Assembly (NCBI RefSeq): GCF_020535545.1
Contig: NZ_CP084752.1
Coordinates: 2,029,501-2,093,500, forward strand
Direction of reading: 5' to 3'
DNA length: 64,000 nt
DNA from: Roseateles sp. XES5
GTDB lineage: Bacteria; Pseudomonadota; Alphaproteobacteria; Rhizobiales; Rhizobiaceae
Shown here: piece after piece, positions 30,863-42,148 of the stretch
Position numbering within the stretch: the stretch's first letter is position 1
Layout of the letters: the number at the start of each line of letters is the position of its first letter
Position numbers and translations under genes: made by a program
Notes under the pieces: model-generated
Seen by the model: only the letters and a program-made list of their open reading frames with translations
What the model was told of the DNA's origin: nothing
Databases searched by the model: none

Positions 30863-30967
30863 GCGGCGTGGTTAACAAAGAGTTGTGCGAATTCGGATGG
30901 CCGGCTTCTGCCGTCCGGAGGCCTGTGCAATAGAGAATCGCAGCGCATCCACGGGAGAAACGCCGAG

Positions 30968-31351
30968 ATGGAATTCTACATCCCCACCGAAACGGGCGAG
31001 TTCCTGGCCTTCTGCGCAGCCATTGCGACGGGGCTTTTCGGCCTGTTCGCCCTGTTCGCTCCCGGTATCGCGCTGAAGCTCTCCGGCCTCGAGACGAAGG
31101 ATGCCAGCCGCGAGGGCCTCGCCTTCGTGCGCTCCACCGGCGGCTTTTATGCCGGCCTTGCCGTCGTGGCGCTGATGATGGCGCAGAGCTGGATCTACAT
31201 GGCGATCGGCGGCGGCTTTGCGCTCGCCGCGTTCGGCCGCATTCTCTCGCTGATGTCGGATGGGTCCTTCTCGATGAAGAACCTTCTCGCACTCCTCGTG
31301 CAGGCGGCGCTCGCCGCACTACCGCTCGGTTACGCTTTCGGCTTTCTCTGA
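30968..31351 (+). CDS. Small inner-membrane protein (DUF4345-like)
   Basis: A 127-residue protein with four hydrophobic helices (about 13-34, 58-72, 75-90, 103-125) and the segment SREGLAFVRSTGGFYAGL between the first two, as in DUF4345-type membrane proteins. Function unknown. A GGGAGAAAC site lies upstream. It sits between priA and the atp operon and ends 262 bp before atpH. Confidence 0.65.
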   Translation: MEFYIPTETGEFLAFCAAIATGLFGLFALFAPGIALKLSGLETKDASREGLAFVRSTGGFYAGLAVVALMMAQSWIYMAIGGGFALAAFGRILSLMSDGSFSMKNLLALLVQAALAALPLGYAFGFL

Positions 31352-31613
31352 CCTGAAAAACCGGCTTTCGACGCATATCAGCGCCAGAACATAGTCCGCC
31401 CAGTCAACTTTTGCTCCGACTGTGGCCGACTTATGGCGCATTCCTGCGTCGGGCGTGTTGCGAGTCCCGGTTTCCTATGCTAGACGAACCGCGAAATTCA
31501 GAAAAAGCGGGCGCGAAAGCCTGTGGGAGCTGAAGATTACCGCAACGATTTCAGTGTGTTAGGACCGTAGCGTCGCTACAGCCCTGTGCTCTGGATGATA
31601 AGAAGAGAAGCTT
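31352..31613. promoter_or_regulatory. Intergenic region upstream of atpHAGDC
   Basis: 262 bp without a gene; the atp promoter must lie here. A weak TTGCGA and TAGACG pair with 17-bp spacing is present near 31458-31486, but it is not a strong match and I do not rely on it. No hairpin with a T tract follows the upstream gene. Confidence 0.3.
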
Positions 31614-32180
31614 GTGCCCGTGGCAGACACATCCCAGCTTGTTTCCGGTGTTGCAGAAAGATACGCGTCTTCGCTTTTCGACCTCGCTCAGGAAGCCGGT
31701 TCGGCTGACAGTGTCGGTGCCGATCTCGCCCGTTTCCAGGCGCTGATCAACGAAAGCGATGACCTGAAGCGGCTGATCGTCAGCCCTGTCTTCTCCGCCG
31801 AAGATCAGACCAAGGCCATTGCGGCCATCGCGGCAAAGGCCGGCATCACGGGTCTCGTGGCAAACTTCCTCAAGGTGGTTGCGTCAAATCGCCGCCTCTT
31901 CGCCGTCCCCGGCATGATCCAGGCATACCGCGTCATCGCGGCCCGTGCCCGCGGCGAAATCACGGCCGACGTTACCTCGGCCCATGCGCTCACCGCAGCG
32001 CAGGAAAACGAATTGAAGGCGGCGCTGAAAGGCGTCACCGGCAAAGACGTGGCGGTTGCCGTCACTGTCGACCCGTCCATTCTCGGTGGTCTGATCGTCA
32101 AGGTCGGGTCCCGCCAGATCGACACCTCCCTTCGCACCAAACTCTCTACCCTTAAGCTTGCACTGAAAGAGGTCGGCTGA
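31614..32180 (+). CDS. atpH: ATP synthase F1 delta subunit
   Basis: Peripheral-stalk subunit linking F1 to Fo. The 188-residue protein begins at GTG (reading [12 protein letters not shown]) with the conserved [17 protein letters not shown] start and ends with the delta signature region [20 protein letters not shown]. Rhizobial F1 operons are ordered atpH-A-G-D-C, separate from the Fo genes, exactly as here. A second in-frame GTG at 31620 is possible. Its stop overlaps the atpA ATG by one base. Confidence 0.93.
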   Translation: MPVADTSQLVSGVAERYASSLFDLAQEAGSADSVGADLARFQALINESDDLKRLIVSPVFSAEDQTKAIAAIAAKAGITGLVANFLKVVASNRRLFAVPGMIQAYRVIAARARGEITADVTSAHALTAAQENELKAALKGVTGKDVAVAVTVDPSILGGLIVKVGSRQIDTSLRTKLSTLKLALKEVG

Positions 32181-33742
32181 TGGATATCCGCGCCGCGGAA
32201 ATTTCCGCAATTCTCAAAGATCAGATCAAAAACTTCGGCAAAGAGGCGGAAGTCTCTGAAGTCGGCCAGGTGCTCTCCGTCGGTGACGGCATCGCCCGCG
32301 TTTACGGCCTCGACAATGTCCAGGCCGGTGAAATGGTGGAGTTCCCCGGTGGCATTCGCGGCATGGCGCTGAACCTGGAAAGCGACAACGTCGGTGTCGT
32401 TATCTTCGGTTCGGACCGTGACATCAAGGAAGGCGACACCGTCAAGTGCACGGGCCGCATCCTGGAAGTGCCGGTCGGCCCCGAGCTGATCGGCCGCGTG
32501 GTGAACGCCCTGGGTCAGCCCATCGACGGCAAGGGCCCGATCAACGCCAAGATGACGGACGTGATCGAGAAGGTCGCTCCCGGCGTGATCGCCCGTAAGT
32601 CCGTGGACCAGCCGGTGCAGACCGGTCTGAAGTCCATCGACTCCATGGTGCCCGTCGGCCGTGGCCAGCGCGAGCTGATCATTGGCGACCGCCAGACCGG
32701 CAAGACCGCCATCATCCTGGACACGATCCTGAACCAGAAGGCGATCCACGACAACGGCCCGGACGGCGACAAGCTGTACTGCGTCTACGTCGCTATCGGC
32801 CAGAAGCGTTCGACCGTCGCCCAGTTCGTGAAGGTTCTCGAAGAGCGCGGCGCTCTCCAGTACTCGATCATCGTTGCTGCAACCGCCTCCGACCCGGCGC
32901 CGATGCAGTACCTCGCACCGTTCGCCGGCTGCACGATGGGCGAATACTTCCGCGACCGCGGTCAAGATGCCCTGATCGTCTATGACGATCTGTCCAAGCA
33001 GGCCGTGGCTTACCGCCAGGTCTCGCTGCTGCTGCGTCGTCCCCCGGGCCGCGAAGCCTTCCCCGGCGACGTGTTCTATCTCCACAGCCGTCTGCTGGAG
33101 CGCGCCGCTCGCGTGAACGCCGACTACGTGGAAGCCTTCACCAAGGGTGAAGTGAAGGGCAAGACCGGTTCCCTGACCGCCCTGCCCATCATCGAAACCC
33201 AGGCCGGTGACGTGTCCGCCTTCGTTCCGACCAACGTGATCTCGATCACCGACGGTCAGATCTTCCTGGAAACCAATCTGTTCAACGCCGGCATCCGTCC
33301 CGCGATCAACGCCGGTATCTCGGTGTCGCGCGTCGGTGGCGCTGCCCAGACCAAGCTGATCAAGTCGCTGTCCGGCGGTATCCGTACCGACCTGGCCCAG
33401 TACCGTGAGCTGGCTGCCTTCGCGCAGTTCGCCTCCGACCTGGACGCTGCGACCCGCAAGCAGCTGGACCGTGGCGCCCGCGTGACCGAGCTGCTCAAGC
33501 AGGCTCAGTACTCGCCGCTGAAGACGGAAGAGCAGGTCGTCGTGATCTTCGCTGGCGTCAACGGCTACCTCGACAAGCTTCCGGTCGCACAGGTCGGCAA
33601 GTTCGAGCAGGGCCTGCTCGGCTACATGCGCTCCGAGGGCAAGGACATCCTCGACAAGATCCGCACCGACAAGGCCATCAGCGACGACACCAAGGGCAAG
33701 CTCAAGGCTGCTCTGGACGCCTTCGCCAAGACCTTCGGCTGA
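32180..33742 (+). CDS. atpA: ATP synthase F1 alpha subunit (mosaic sequence)
   Basis: Catalytic-hexamer subunit of F1, with Walker A GDRQTGKT at 169-176. The 520-residue length is about 11 more than the rhizobial norm. Residues 1 to about 92 are rhizobial; about 93-180 ([20 protein letters not shown]) are betaproteobacterial; about 184-257 ([20 protein letters not shown]) are rhizobial; about 258-444 are again betaproteobacterial, including the longer [20 protein letters not shown] loop and [20 protein letters not shown]; the C-terminus from [10 protein letters not shown] is rhizobial. The frame is intact. The structure of the chimera is plausible, but its origin is doubtful. Confidence 0.94.
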   Translation: MDIRAAEISAILKDQIKNFGKEAEVSEVGQVLSVGDGIARVYGLDNVQAGEMVEFPGGIRGMALNLESDNVGVVIFGSDRDIKEGDTVKCTGRILEVPVGPELIGRVVNALGQPIDGKGPINAKMTDVIEKVAPGVIARKSVDQPVQTGLKSIDSMVPVGRGQRELIIGDRQTGKTAIILDTILNQKAIHDNGPDGDKLYCVYVAIGQKRSTVAQFVKVLEERGALQYSIIVAATASDPAPMQYLAPFAGCTMGEYFRDRGQDALIVYDDLSKQAVAYRQVSLLLRRPPGREAFPGDVFYLHSRLLERAARVNADYVEAFTKGEVKGKTGSLTALPIIETQAGDVSAFVPTNVISITDGQIFLETNLFNAGIRPAINAGISVSRVGGAAQTKLIKSLSGGIRTDLAQYRELAAFAQFASDLDAATRKQLDRGARVTELLKQAQYSPLKTEEQVVVIFAGVNGYLDKLPVAQVGKFEQGLLGYMRSEGKDILDKIRTDKAISDDTKGKLKAALDAFAKTFG

Positions 33743-33757
33743 GCTGACGGTTCAAGC

Positions 33758-33781
33758 CCTGCGCGCTGACAGGCGCGCAGG
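33758..33781 (+). promoter_or_regulatory. Intercistronic hairpin between atpA and atpG
   Basis: A perfect 9-bp stem CCTGCGCGC/GCGCGCAGG with a 6-base loop TGACAG, without a T tract, in the 100-bp atpA-atpG gap. Most likely an mRNA stability or processing element that tunes subunit stoichiometry; this is inference. Confidence 0.5.
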
Positions 33782-33842
33782 CGCCCCGAACTTTGGATTT
33801 GACGCATGACCCTCCGGGATCGTGTTACAGGACGGAAAACGG

Positions 33843-36277
<2,435 letters not shown>

Positions 36278-36287
36278 TTTGATTGGC

Positions 36288-36307
36288 GGGCGCCCGAGCG
36301 GGCGCCC
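36288..36307 (+). promoter_or_regulatory. Intercistronic hairpin between atpD and atpC
   Basis: GGGCGCCC on both arms around a GAGC loop, followed by TCTTT, 10 bp after the atpD stop. A strong GC stem with a short T-rich tail; it may attenuate transcription into atpC or protect the atpD 3' end. The gap to atpC is 70 bp. Confidence 0.5.
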
Positions 36308-36347
36308 TCTTTCCCCGGCCGTATGAAATCAGAAGAAGTGAATGGTC

Positions 36348-36755
36348 ATGGCTGACAGTTTCAACTTTGAACTCGTTTCTCCCGAACGCCTGCTGGTTTC
36401 CGGCAGCGTCAGCGAAGTCGTCATTCCGGCGACCGAGGGCGAGATGACCGTCATGGCCAACCATGCGCCGACCATGACGACGATCAAGCCTGGCGTCGTT
36501 ACCGTGAAGTCCGCGGATGGCAAGAAGGACCGCTATGTGGTCTTCGGCGGCTTTGCCGACATCGTCCCCACCGGTTGCACGCTGCTGGCCGAATCGGCCG
36601 TTCATGTCGACGAGTTCAACAACGAAGACATCACGCGCCGCATCGAAGCTGCCCGCAAGGAGCTCGAACATGCGAAGTCGGACGACCAGAAGTTCGGCAT
36701 CGAAAGCTACCTCGCGGAATTGACGACCCTCCAGGGTATCGTGATGCCGGTCTGA
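36348..36755 (+). CDS. atpC: ATP synthase F1 epsilon subunit
   Basis: Rotor subunit that joins gamma to the c ring and can inhibit ATP hydrolysis. The 135-residue protein starts MADSFNFELVSPERLLVSG and has the N-terminal beta sandwich (MTVMANHAPTMTTIKPG) and C-terminal helices of the family. The ATG at 36348 matches the usual start and length; another ATG lies 6 bp upstream. It is the last gene of the atp operon and is followed by a strong terminator. Confidence 0.93.
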   Translation: MADSFNFELVSPERLLVSGSVSEVVIPATEGEMTVMANHAPTMTTIKPGVVTVKSADGKKDRYVVFGGFADIVPTGCTLLAESAVHVDEFNNEDITRRIEAARKELEHAKSDDQKFGIESYLAELTTLQGIVMPV

Positions 36756-36782
36756 TCGCCGGCTTTCAGACGCGAAACATCG

Positions 36783-36806
36783 AACCCGCCTCCGGCGGGT
36801 TTTTTG
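36783..36806 (+). terminator. Rho-independent terminator of the atp operon
   Basis: An 8-bp perfect stem AACCCGCC/GGCGGGTT with a TCC loop, running into a T tract (TTTTTTG across the stem end and tail). A textbook terminator 28 bp after atpC. Confidence 0.9.
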
Positions 36807-36975
36807 TTGCCCGCATCGCACCTGCTCGCAACCTCCTCTTTACCTTGTCTGCGAGAATGGTTGCGGCCCGGTGGGTGGCAAGCACCCGGATTGTGTGTTT
36901 CTTTACGGGACCCCTTGAGACTGCCGGAAATTGCCGATCGCCATGACGGCGGGCTTTGAGACCAGGATGGAAATC

Positions 36976-38403
36976 ATGAGCAGCAAGATCGTCCCCGTCA
37001 TCATGGCCGGTGGCAAGGGCACGCGCCTTTGGCCGCTGTCGCGCGCCTCGGCCCCCAAGCAGTTCCTCGGCTTCCTCGGCGAGACCACGCTGTTCCAGAA
37101 GTCGCTCGCCCGCGTCGCCGATGCCGCGCTCTACGCCCCGCCCGTCATCGTCACCAATGCCGACTTCCGCTTCCTCGTCGCCGAACAGGCCCGCGCCGCC
37201 GGCGTTGCGCTGACCGCCATCCTGCTCGAACCCGTCGCGCGCAACACCGCCCCGGCGCTTGCCGCCGCCGCAAGCCTCGTCGCCCGCCTCCATGGCGAGG
37301 ACGCCATCCTGCAGGTGCTCGCCTCCGACCATGAGATCGAGGCCGACGACACCTATCGCGCCTGCATCGACAAGGCCGCCACCGCCGCACGGGCCGGCCG
37401 CCTCGTCACCTTCGGCATCACCCCCACCGAACCCGCCACCGGCTACGGCTATATCGAGACCGGCGAAGACCTCGGCAACGGCGCCCACGCCGTGCGCCGC
37501 TTCGTCGAGAAGCCGGACCGCGAGCGCGCCGAAGCCATGCTGGCGACGGGCGGCTATCTGTGGAACTCCGGCATGTTCATGCTGCCGGTCGGCCTCTTCC
37601 TGCGCGAGCTTCGCCAATACGCCCCCGAGGTGCTGGAGGCGGCGAGCGAGGCGGTGGCGAAGGCCCAGCACGACCTCGACTTCGAGCGGCTCGACGAGAC
37701 GGCCTTCGCACGGGCGCCGGACATCTCCGTCGACTATGCCATCTTCGAGAAGACGCCGGTCGCCGCCGTCGTGCCGTCCCCCATCGCCTGGTCCGATCTC
37801 GGCAGCTGGGATTCCGTCTGGAAGACCGGCCGGCAGGACGACGCGGGCAATGTCGCCGAGGGCAGCGCCACGGTGCTCGACACGCGCAACTCGCTGGTCA
37901 TCTCGCATGACATCCATGTCGCCGTGCAGGGCCTCGACAATGTCGCGGTCATCGCCAGCGAGGACGCGGTCTATGTCGGACGGCTGGAGGACAGCCAGAA
38001 TGTCGGCAAGCTGGTCAAGCATCTCGCCGCGCTGCCGAAGACGGCCAAGCTCACCGAGACGCATCCGACGTCCTACCGTCCGTGGGGCGGCTATACGTCG
38101 GTGCTGAACGGCGAGCGGTTCCAGGTCAAGCGGCTGTTCGTGACGCCGGGCAAGCGGCTGTCGCTGCAGAAGCATCATCACCGTTCGGAACACTGGATCG
38201 TGGTGCGCGGCACGGCGGAGGTGACGATCGGGGACCGGACCATTCCGCTTCGGGAAAACGAATCCGTCTATATCCCGCAGGGCGAGGTGCACCGGCTTGC
38301 CAATCCCGGCAAGATCCTGCTGGAACTCATCGAGGTACAGACCGGCTCCTATCTCGGTGAGGACGACATCATCCGCATTGAGGATGAGTTCGGAAGAGGG
38401 TGA
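36976..38403 (+). CDS. Mannose-1-phosphate guanylyltransferase / mannose-6-phosphate isomerase
   Basis: A 475-residue bifunctional enzyme of GDP-mannose synthesis (ManC/CpsB/XanB type). The nucleotidyltransferase domain (about 1-290) begins with PVIMAGGKGTRLWPLSR at 7-23; the C-terminal cupin (about 340-470) has the isomerase signature LQKHHHRSEHW and YIPQGEVHRLANPG. GDP-mannose feeds polysaccharide and LPS sugars. The ATG at 36976 matches the family start; longer frames upstream are not needed. It is alone on the plus strand, and its stop lies 3 bp from the convergent secreted-protein gene. Confidence 0.92.
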   Translation: MSSKIVPVIMAGGKGTRLWPLSRASAPKQFLGFLGETTLFQKSLARVADAALYAPPVIVTNADFRFLVAEQARAAGVALTAILLEPVARNTAPALAAAASLVARLHGEDAILQVLASDHEIEADDTYRACIDKAATAARAGRLVTFGITPTEPATGYGYIETGEDLGNGAHAVRRFVEKPDRERAEAMLATGGYLWNSGMFMLPVGLFLRELRQYAPEVLEAASEAVAKAQHDLDFERLDETAFARAPDISVDYAIFEKTPVAAVVPSPIAWSDLGSWDSVWKTGRQDDAGNVAEGSATVLDTRNSLVISHDIHVAVQGLDNVAVIASEDAVYVGRLEDSQNVGKLVKHLAALPKTAKLTETHPTSYRPWGGYTSVLNGERFQVKRLFVTPGKRLSLQKHHHRSEHWIVVRGTAEVTIGDRTIPLRENESVYIPQGEVHRLANPGKILLELIEVQTGSYLGEDDIIRIEDEFGRG

Positions 38404-38406
38404 GCC

Positions 38407-39006
38407 TTACCGCGTGATGCGGGGCGGGCATCGGCGGAGCGTCAGGCACACGGCGTCCCGCCAGATGCCGGAAAATTTCTGCATCGCCTTGTCCTGCGCA
38501 TCCTGCAGGCGCGGCGTCGCGGCCCAGCCGAAGCCGGCGGCAACCAGTGTTTCGGCAACGTCCTTGCCGCGCGAACGGCAGGTAACGAAGGAGACCCGGC
38601 CGCCACGAAAATCCTCGTTGCAGAACAGCGTGCGGCCGACGACCATCCCGTAGAGCAGCATCTTCGACCGCCGGCCGCAAACCACGATGGCGCCGTCGAC
38701 GTTGCGGCAGAGCCGTTTCGAATCGACGGGCACGATATCCGTCAGAACATAGAGGCGCCCGCGATCCTCGAAGGAGGCGCCGTCGAGCACCACGGCGCGG
38801 CTGCTGACGGGAATGCGCAGCAGGATCGGAATGGGTGCGACCGCAATCCGCTCATAGGTCTGTTTGCTCCGGTCGATGCGCACCGGATGGTCGGTCCAGA
38901 TCGCCTCTTCCGAGGCGGAGCCGGGGCGCAGTTCCGCGGCCAGGACCGGCAGGGCGGCAAGCAGGGCAAGCGCGCCCGCGCAGAAACCTCGTTTGCCCGC
39001 CCTCAT
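38407..39006 (-). CDS. Exported protein with a degenerate SNase-like domain
   Basis: A 199-residue protein with a signal peptide (about 8-24, FCAGALALLAALPVLAA). The C-terminal half (LCRNVDGAIVVCGRRSKMLL, GRTLFCNEDFRGGR, DVAETLVAAGFGW) follows the strand-helix pattern of the end of staphylococcal-nuclease-like domains, but the usual catalytic Arg/Glu/Arg arrangement is not clear. Six or so cysteines suggest disulphides in the periplasm. Nuclease activity should not be assumed. It is followed on the same strand by nothing closer than manC's convergent end. Confidence 0.6.
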   Translation of the reverse strand: MRAGKRGFCAGALALLAALPVLAAELRPGSASEEAIWTDHPVRIDRSKQTYERIAVAPIPILLRIPVSSRAVVLDGASFEDRGRLYVLTDIVPVDSKRLCRNVDGAIVVCGRRSKMLLYGMVVGRTLFCNEDFRGGRVSFVTCRSRGKDVAETLVAAGFGWAATPRLQDAQDKAMQKFSGIWRDAVCLTLRRCPPRITR

Positions 39007-39055
39007 TCACGCTCCTTGCCGATCCCGCGCATGGTGGCGGGAAACCACGATTTCC

Positions 39056-39862
39056 TCAATGGGTTCCATCCAGGTTTTTCGGCAGCGGCAGCCATTGGGC
39101 GCGGTCGAAATAGTCCGGCAGGTAGGAATCGGGCTTGCGGGTGCGATCCGGCGTGATGGTGAAATTGTAGCGCGGCGTCTCGCCGAAAGCCTCCTTCTTG
39201 AACTGGAGGCGGTTGCCCAGACGCACGATGTCGAATTCCTTCAGCTCGCGGATATCGGCGAGAATGTCCGGTGCGCTTTGCCAGCGCACCTCCTCCAGGA
39301 AGATTTCGATGGTGCGCACGGCTGCGTCGATCACGGCGTTCTGCGTGGCCGGGTTTTCGATGTTGAGCTTGATGCGGAAGGAGGAGACGTGGGTCTCGGC
39401 ATTGCCGCGTACCAGAAGGAAGGCGGAGGAGGGGCCGCCCTCGCCATCGCCGTCATTCGGGAAGTCGCGGGTGGACTGGCATTCCCAGTTGCTTGCATCG
39501 AAGGCGCCGGCCTTCCAGCCCGAATTCTCGAAGCCGCCCGCCCGCAGCGCTTCGCAGAGCGCTTCCGGCGCCTTGCGGATCGTGCGCACGAACCGGGCTT
39601 CGCTCGGGGTTTCGGGAACGAGCATCCGCTCCGGGATGAGGCCGGTCGGGCGCGGCATGCGCTTGCCCTTCATCTCGTAGGATTGCAGGTCGCGTTCGTG
39701 GCGGGAAGTGTCGATGGGATCGTAGCCGAAACGGACGAGCAGCAGGTTGAGGTTGCGGTAGTCGTTGGCAACGAGCACGGTGGCGCTGATCGCGCCCAAA
39801 AGCACGAAGGCGAAGAGCCCGAAGACGAGCAAACCGGAACTGCCTTGCCTGCGCTCCCTCAT
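39056..39862 (-). CDS. Conserved membrane-anchored protein of unknown function (DUF6030-like)
   Basis: A 268-residue protein with one N-terminal transmembrane helix (about 9-31, SGLLVFGLFAFVLLGAISAT) and a large periplasmic part containing two cysteines (EALCEALRAGG, NWECQSTRDF) and the segment LNIENPATQNAVIDAA. It resembles a family found in Rhizobiales (perhaps DUF6030), but the family number is from memory and unsure. The ATG at 39862 is chosen because the helix then sits at the normal distance from the start. No function proposed. Confidence 0.6.
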   Translation of the reverse strand: MRERRQGSSGLLVFGLFAFVLLGAISATVLVANDYRNLNLLLVRFGYDPIDTSRHERDLQSYEMKGKRMPRPTGLIPERMLVPETPSEARFVRTIRKAPEALCEALRAGGFENSGWKAGAFDASNWECQSTRDFPNDGDGEGGPSSAFLLVRGNAETHVSSFRIKLNIENPATQNAVIDAAVRTIEIFLEEVRWQSAPDILADIRELKEFDIVRLGNRLQFKKEAFGETPRYNFTITPDRTRKPDSYLPDYFDRAQWLPLPKNLDGTH

Positions 39863-39982
39863 GCCGAACCGTGCCGTTGCCCGTGACGCTTTGGCGGGTG
39901 CCTTCTGGAGGCCGGGAAAGCCGTCGATCCGCCGATCTGGTGATCTGATAGGCCACAAGCCGGGTGCCTGCAAGCGGCCTGC

Positions 39983-40903
39983 TTACGGCTGCGGGCCCGC
40001 CGTGCGCAGGCTTTCGTGCAGGGCCAGCACTTCCGGCGGCGCGCTGCGGAACTTCGGCAGCCCGAGATGATAGCCGTAGCCGGTGACGAGGCTCGCCTCG
40101 CCGAGCCGCACGAGGGTACCGTCGGCCAGCTTGTCGGCGATGAGGCCGAGGCTGCCCAGCGCCACCCCGTCGCCGCTGACGGCCGCCTCCACGACCAGCG
40201 CATAGGTGGAGAAGGTGAGATGCGGCCGCGGCATGCGGCGGAGCGTTTCAGGCGCGACACGCTCCAGCCAGGGCCGGAAGGAAATCCAGTTGGCGTTGAA
40301 GCGCTCGTAGTCGATGAGGTCGAGACTTGCGAGATCGGCAGGGACGAGCGCCGCCGCTTCCAGCCCCTTGCGCGCGAGATAATCCGGCGACGCGACGGGC
40401 GCCAGTTCTTCCGCAATGAGCGGGGTCAGGGTCCAGCGCGGATGTTCACCGGCCGAGTAGAGAATGACGAGGTCGTTGTTTTCGGAGGCAAGATCGCCGG
40501 GACTGTCGGAGGTGGCGAGATGGATGGCGACATCGGGGTTGCCGCGGGCAAAATCGCGAAGGCGGGAACCGAGCCAGAGATGAGAGACGGAGCCACTGGC
40601 CGCCAGCGCGATGCTGCGGCCGGTCCCGGTGCGGAAAGGCTCCAGGCTCTCCTCGAGATAATCGAGCGAGGCGCGCACGCGCTGGAACAGCTTTTCGCCG
40701 CGGGGCGTCAATGCCAGGTTCTTGCCGCTACGAGTGAAGAGTTGGGCGCCCAGGTGATCTTCCAGCCCCTTGATGCGGCGGCTGACGGCCGCCTGGGTGA
40801 TGTTGAGCTCGCGTCCGGCACGGGAAAAATTCATGTGCCGGCAGGCGGCGTCGAAAACACGGAAGGCTTCGAGCGGGATATGGGCGAGCATCGTGGCTTT
40901 CAT
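39983..40903 (-). CDS. LysR family transcriptional regulator
   Basis: A 306-residue regulator with the N-terminal winged helix-turn-helix (about 8-66: AFRVFDAACRHMNFSRAGRE, then AAVSRRIKGLE) and a periplasmic-binding-like effector domain (about 95-295). The GcvA-like VSRRIK variant is used in the recognition helix. It is divergent from the alcohol dehydrogenase, aldehyde dehydrogenase and enolase-superfamily genes across about 93 bp, so it most likely controls them. A second ATG lies 12 bp in. Confidence 0.88.
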   Translation of the reverse strand: MKATMLAHIPLEAFRVFDAACRHMNFSRAGRELNITQAAVSRRIKGLEDHLGAQLFTRSGKNLALTPRGEKLFQRVRASLDYLEESLEPFRTGTGRSIALAASGSVSHLWLGSRLRDFARGNPDVAIHLATSDSPGDLASENNDLVILYSAGEHPRWTLTPLIAEELAPVASPDYLARKGLEAAALVPADLASLDLIDYERFNANWISFRPWLERVAPETLRRMPRPHLTFSTYALVVEAAVSGDGVALGSLGLIADKLADGTLVRLGEASLVTGYGYHLGLPKFRSAPPEVLALHESLRTAGPQP

Positions 40904-40996
40904 GATCTGAAGTTATCAAAAACCCCGAAAAATCCAAGGATTTGAAAATCTGAAATCGTGATGCAGGGTCTGCGAAAGCATTTCCGGGGACCCGTC
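40904..40996. promoter_or_regulatory. Divergent LysR/alcohol-dehydrogenase intergenic region
   Basis: AT-rich compared with its surroundings. It contains the imperfect palindrome GATTTGAAAATC (40939-40950) and nearby ATCTGAAGTTATC, both compatible with a LysR T-N11-A box. If the alcohol dehydrogenase starts at the earlier ATG (40961), the palindrome would lie about 10-20 bp before that start. Binding is inferred from the divergent layout. Confidence 0.35.
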
Positions 40997-42139
40997 GTGA
41001 CTTTTTCCACCTCATTCGTGCCCGATATCCGTTTTGGCGAAGGCGTTCATGCCACCATCGCCACCTCCGCCGGTGCGCTGGAAGCCCGGGGCGTGCTCGT
41101 CGTCATGGACGGCTTTCTCGCTGCAAGCGGTCTTGGCGAGCAGCTTGCCGCCCAGTTTGCCGCTGCAGGGATTGCGGCGGAGTTTTTCTCGGACTTTGCC
41201 GGCGAGCCGAAGCTTGCGCATGTTCAGGCGGCCAGCGACGCGGCACGGGGCAAGGATCTCGTCGTCGGTATCGGCGGCGGCTCGGCGCTGGATATCGCCA
41301 AGATCGCGACCTGCGTCGCAGCGGCCGACGAAGCGCCGATGCATTATGCGCTGGCAGCCCATCCCCTGCCGAAAAAGCCGCTGAAGAAGATCATGGTGCC
41401 GACGACGGCGGGCACGGGCTCCGAAACCTCCGCGACGACGATCTTCGCCGGGCCTGAAGGCAAGAAGCTCTGGATCTGGGGCGCTGAAACCAAGGCCGAC
41501 CTCGTGTTGCTCGATCCCGCATTGACGGTGACGTTGCCGGCGAACCTGACCGCCTGGTGCGGCCTCGATGCCTTCGTGCATGCCTTCGAGGCGGCGACCA
41601 ACCGCAATGCCCATCGGGGCGCCGCACTCTATGCCCATGCCGCCCTTCGCCTGCTGACGGAGGCCTTGGAAGCGGTGGTGAAGAACCCGGCGGATATCGA
41701 CGCGCGCGGGAAAGTGCTGCTCGGTTCGTGTTATGCCGGCATCGCCATCGACAATTGCGGCACGGCCATCGCCCACAATATCAGCCATGCGCTCGCCGGC
41801 CTTGCCCCCGTTCATCATGGGCTTGCCACCGCGCTCGGCTTCGAGGCGACGCTGGCCTGGCTTGCCGAGGCCGATACGGCCGATCTCGCCGCCGCCGCGC
41901 ATGCCTGTGGCCTTTCCGATGCGGCGCTGCTGCCGGGTTTCGTCAGCGATCTCATGGACCGCTGCGGCATCGCCCGTGCGTTGCCAAAGGCCTTTGCCGC
42001 CTTTTCGGCCAACGACCTTGCCCGCGAGATGCGCGCACCGGAAAACCAGCCGATGCGCCGCTCGACGATCCGCGACGTCTCCGACGCCGATATCGACAGG
42101 ATTGCCGCCACGGTGATGGCGCTGCCCAGGACGCTTTGA
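40997..42139 (+). CDS. Iron-containing alcohol dehydrogenase
   Basis: A 380-residue group III (Fe-dependent) alcohol dehydrogenase. It has the NAD-binding GIGGGSALDIAK (about 91-102), PTTAGTGSETSATT and the metal-binding helix GLDAFVHAFEA followed by NISHALAGLAPVHHG with the conserved histidines. The GTG at 40997 is chosen because GGGGA lies 6 bp upstream and the protein then begins MTFSTSFVPDIRFGEGV as in the family; GTG/ATG starts at 40958-40961 are alternatives. Substrate unknown (maleylacetate-reductase-like relatives exist). The aldehyde dehydrogenase follows after 9 bp. Confidence 0.85.
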   Translation: MTFSTSFVPDIRFGEGVHATIATSAGALEARGVLVVMDGFLAASGLGEQLAAQFAAAGIAAEFFSDFAGEPKLAHVQAASDAARGKDLVVGIGGGSALDIAKIATCVAAADEAPMHYALAAHPLPKKPLKKIMVPTTAGTGSETSATTIFAGPEGKKLWIWGAETKADLVLLDPALTVTLPANLTAWCGLDAFVHAFEAATNRNAHRGAALYAHAALRLLTEALEAVVKNPADIDARGKVLLGSCYAGIAIDNCGTAIAHNISHALAGLAPVHHGLATALGFEATLAWLAEADTADLAAAAHACGLSDAALLPGFVSDLMDRCGIARALPKAFAAFSANDLAREMRAPENQPMRRSTIRDVSDADIDRIAATVMALPRTL

Positions 42140-42148
42140 GGACCAGAC

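Noticed and set aside
31440..31490. A sigma-70-like promoter for the atp operon
   Set aside because: The best TTGCGA and TAGACG pair is weak; not firm enough to report as a promoter.
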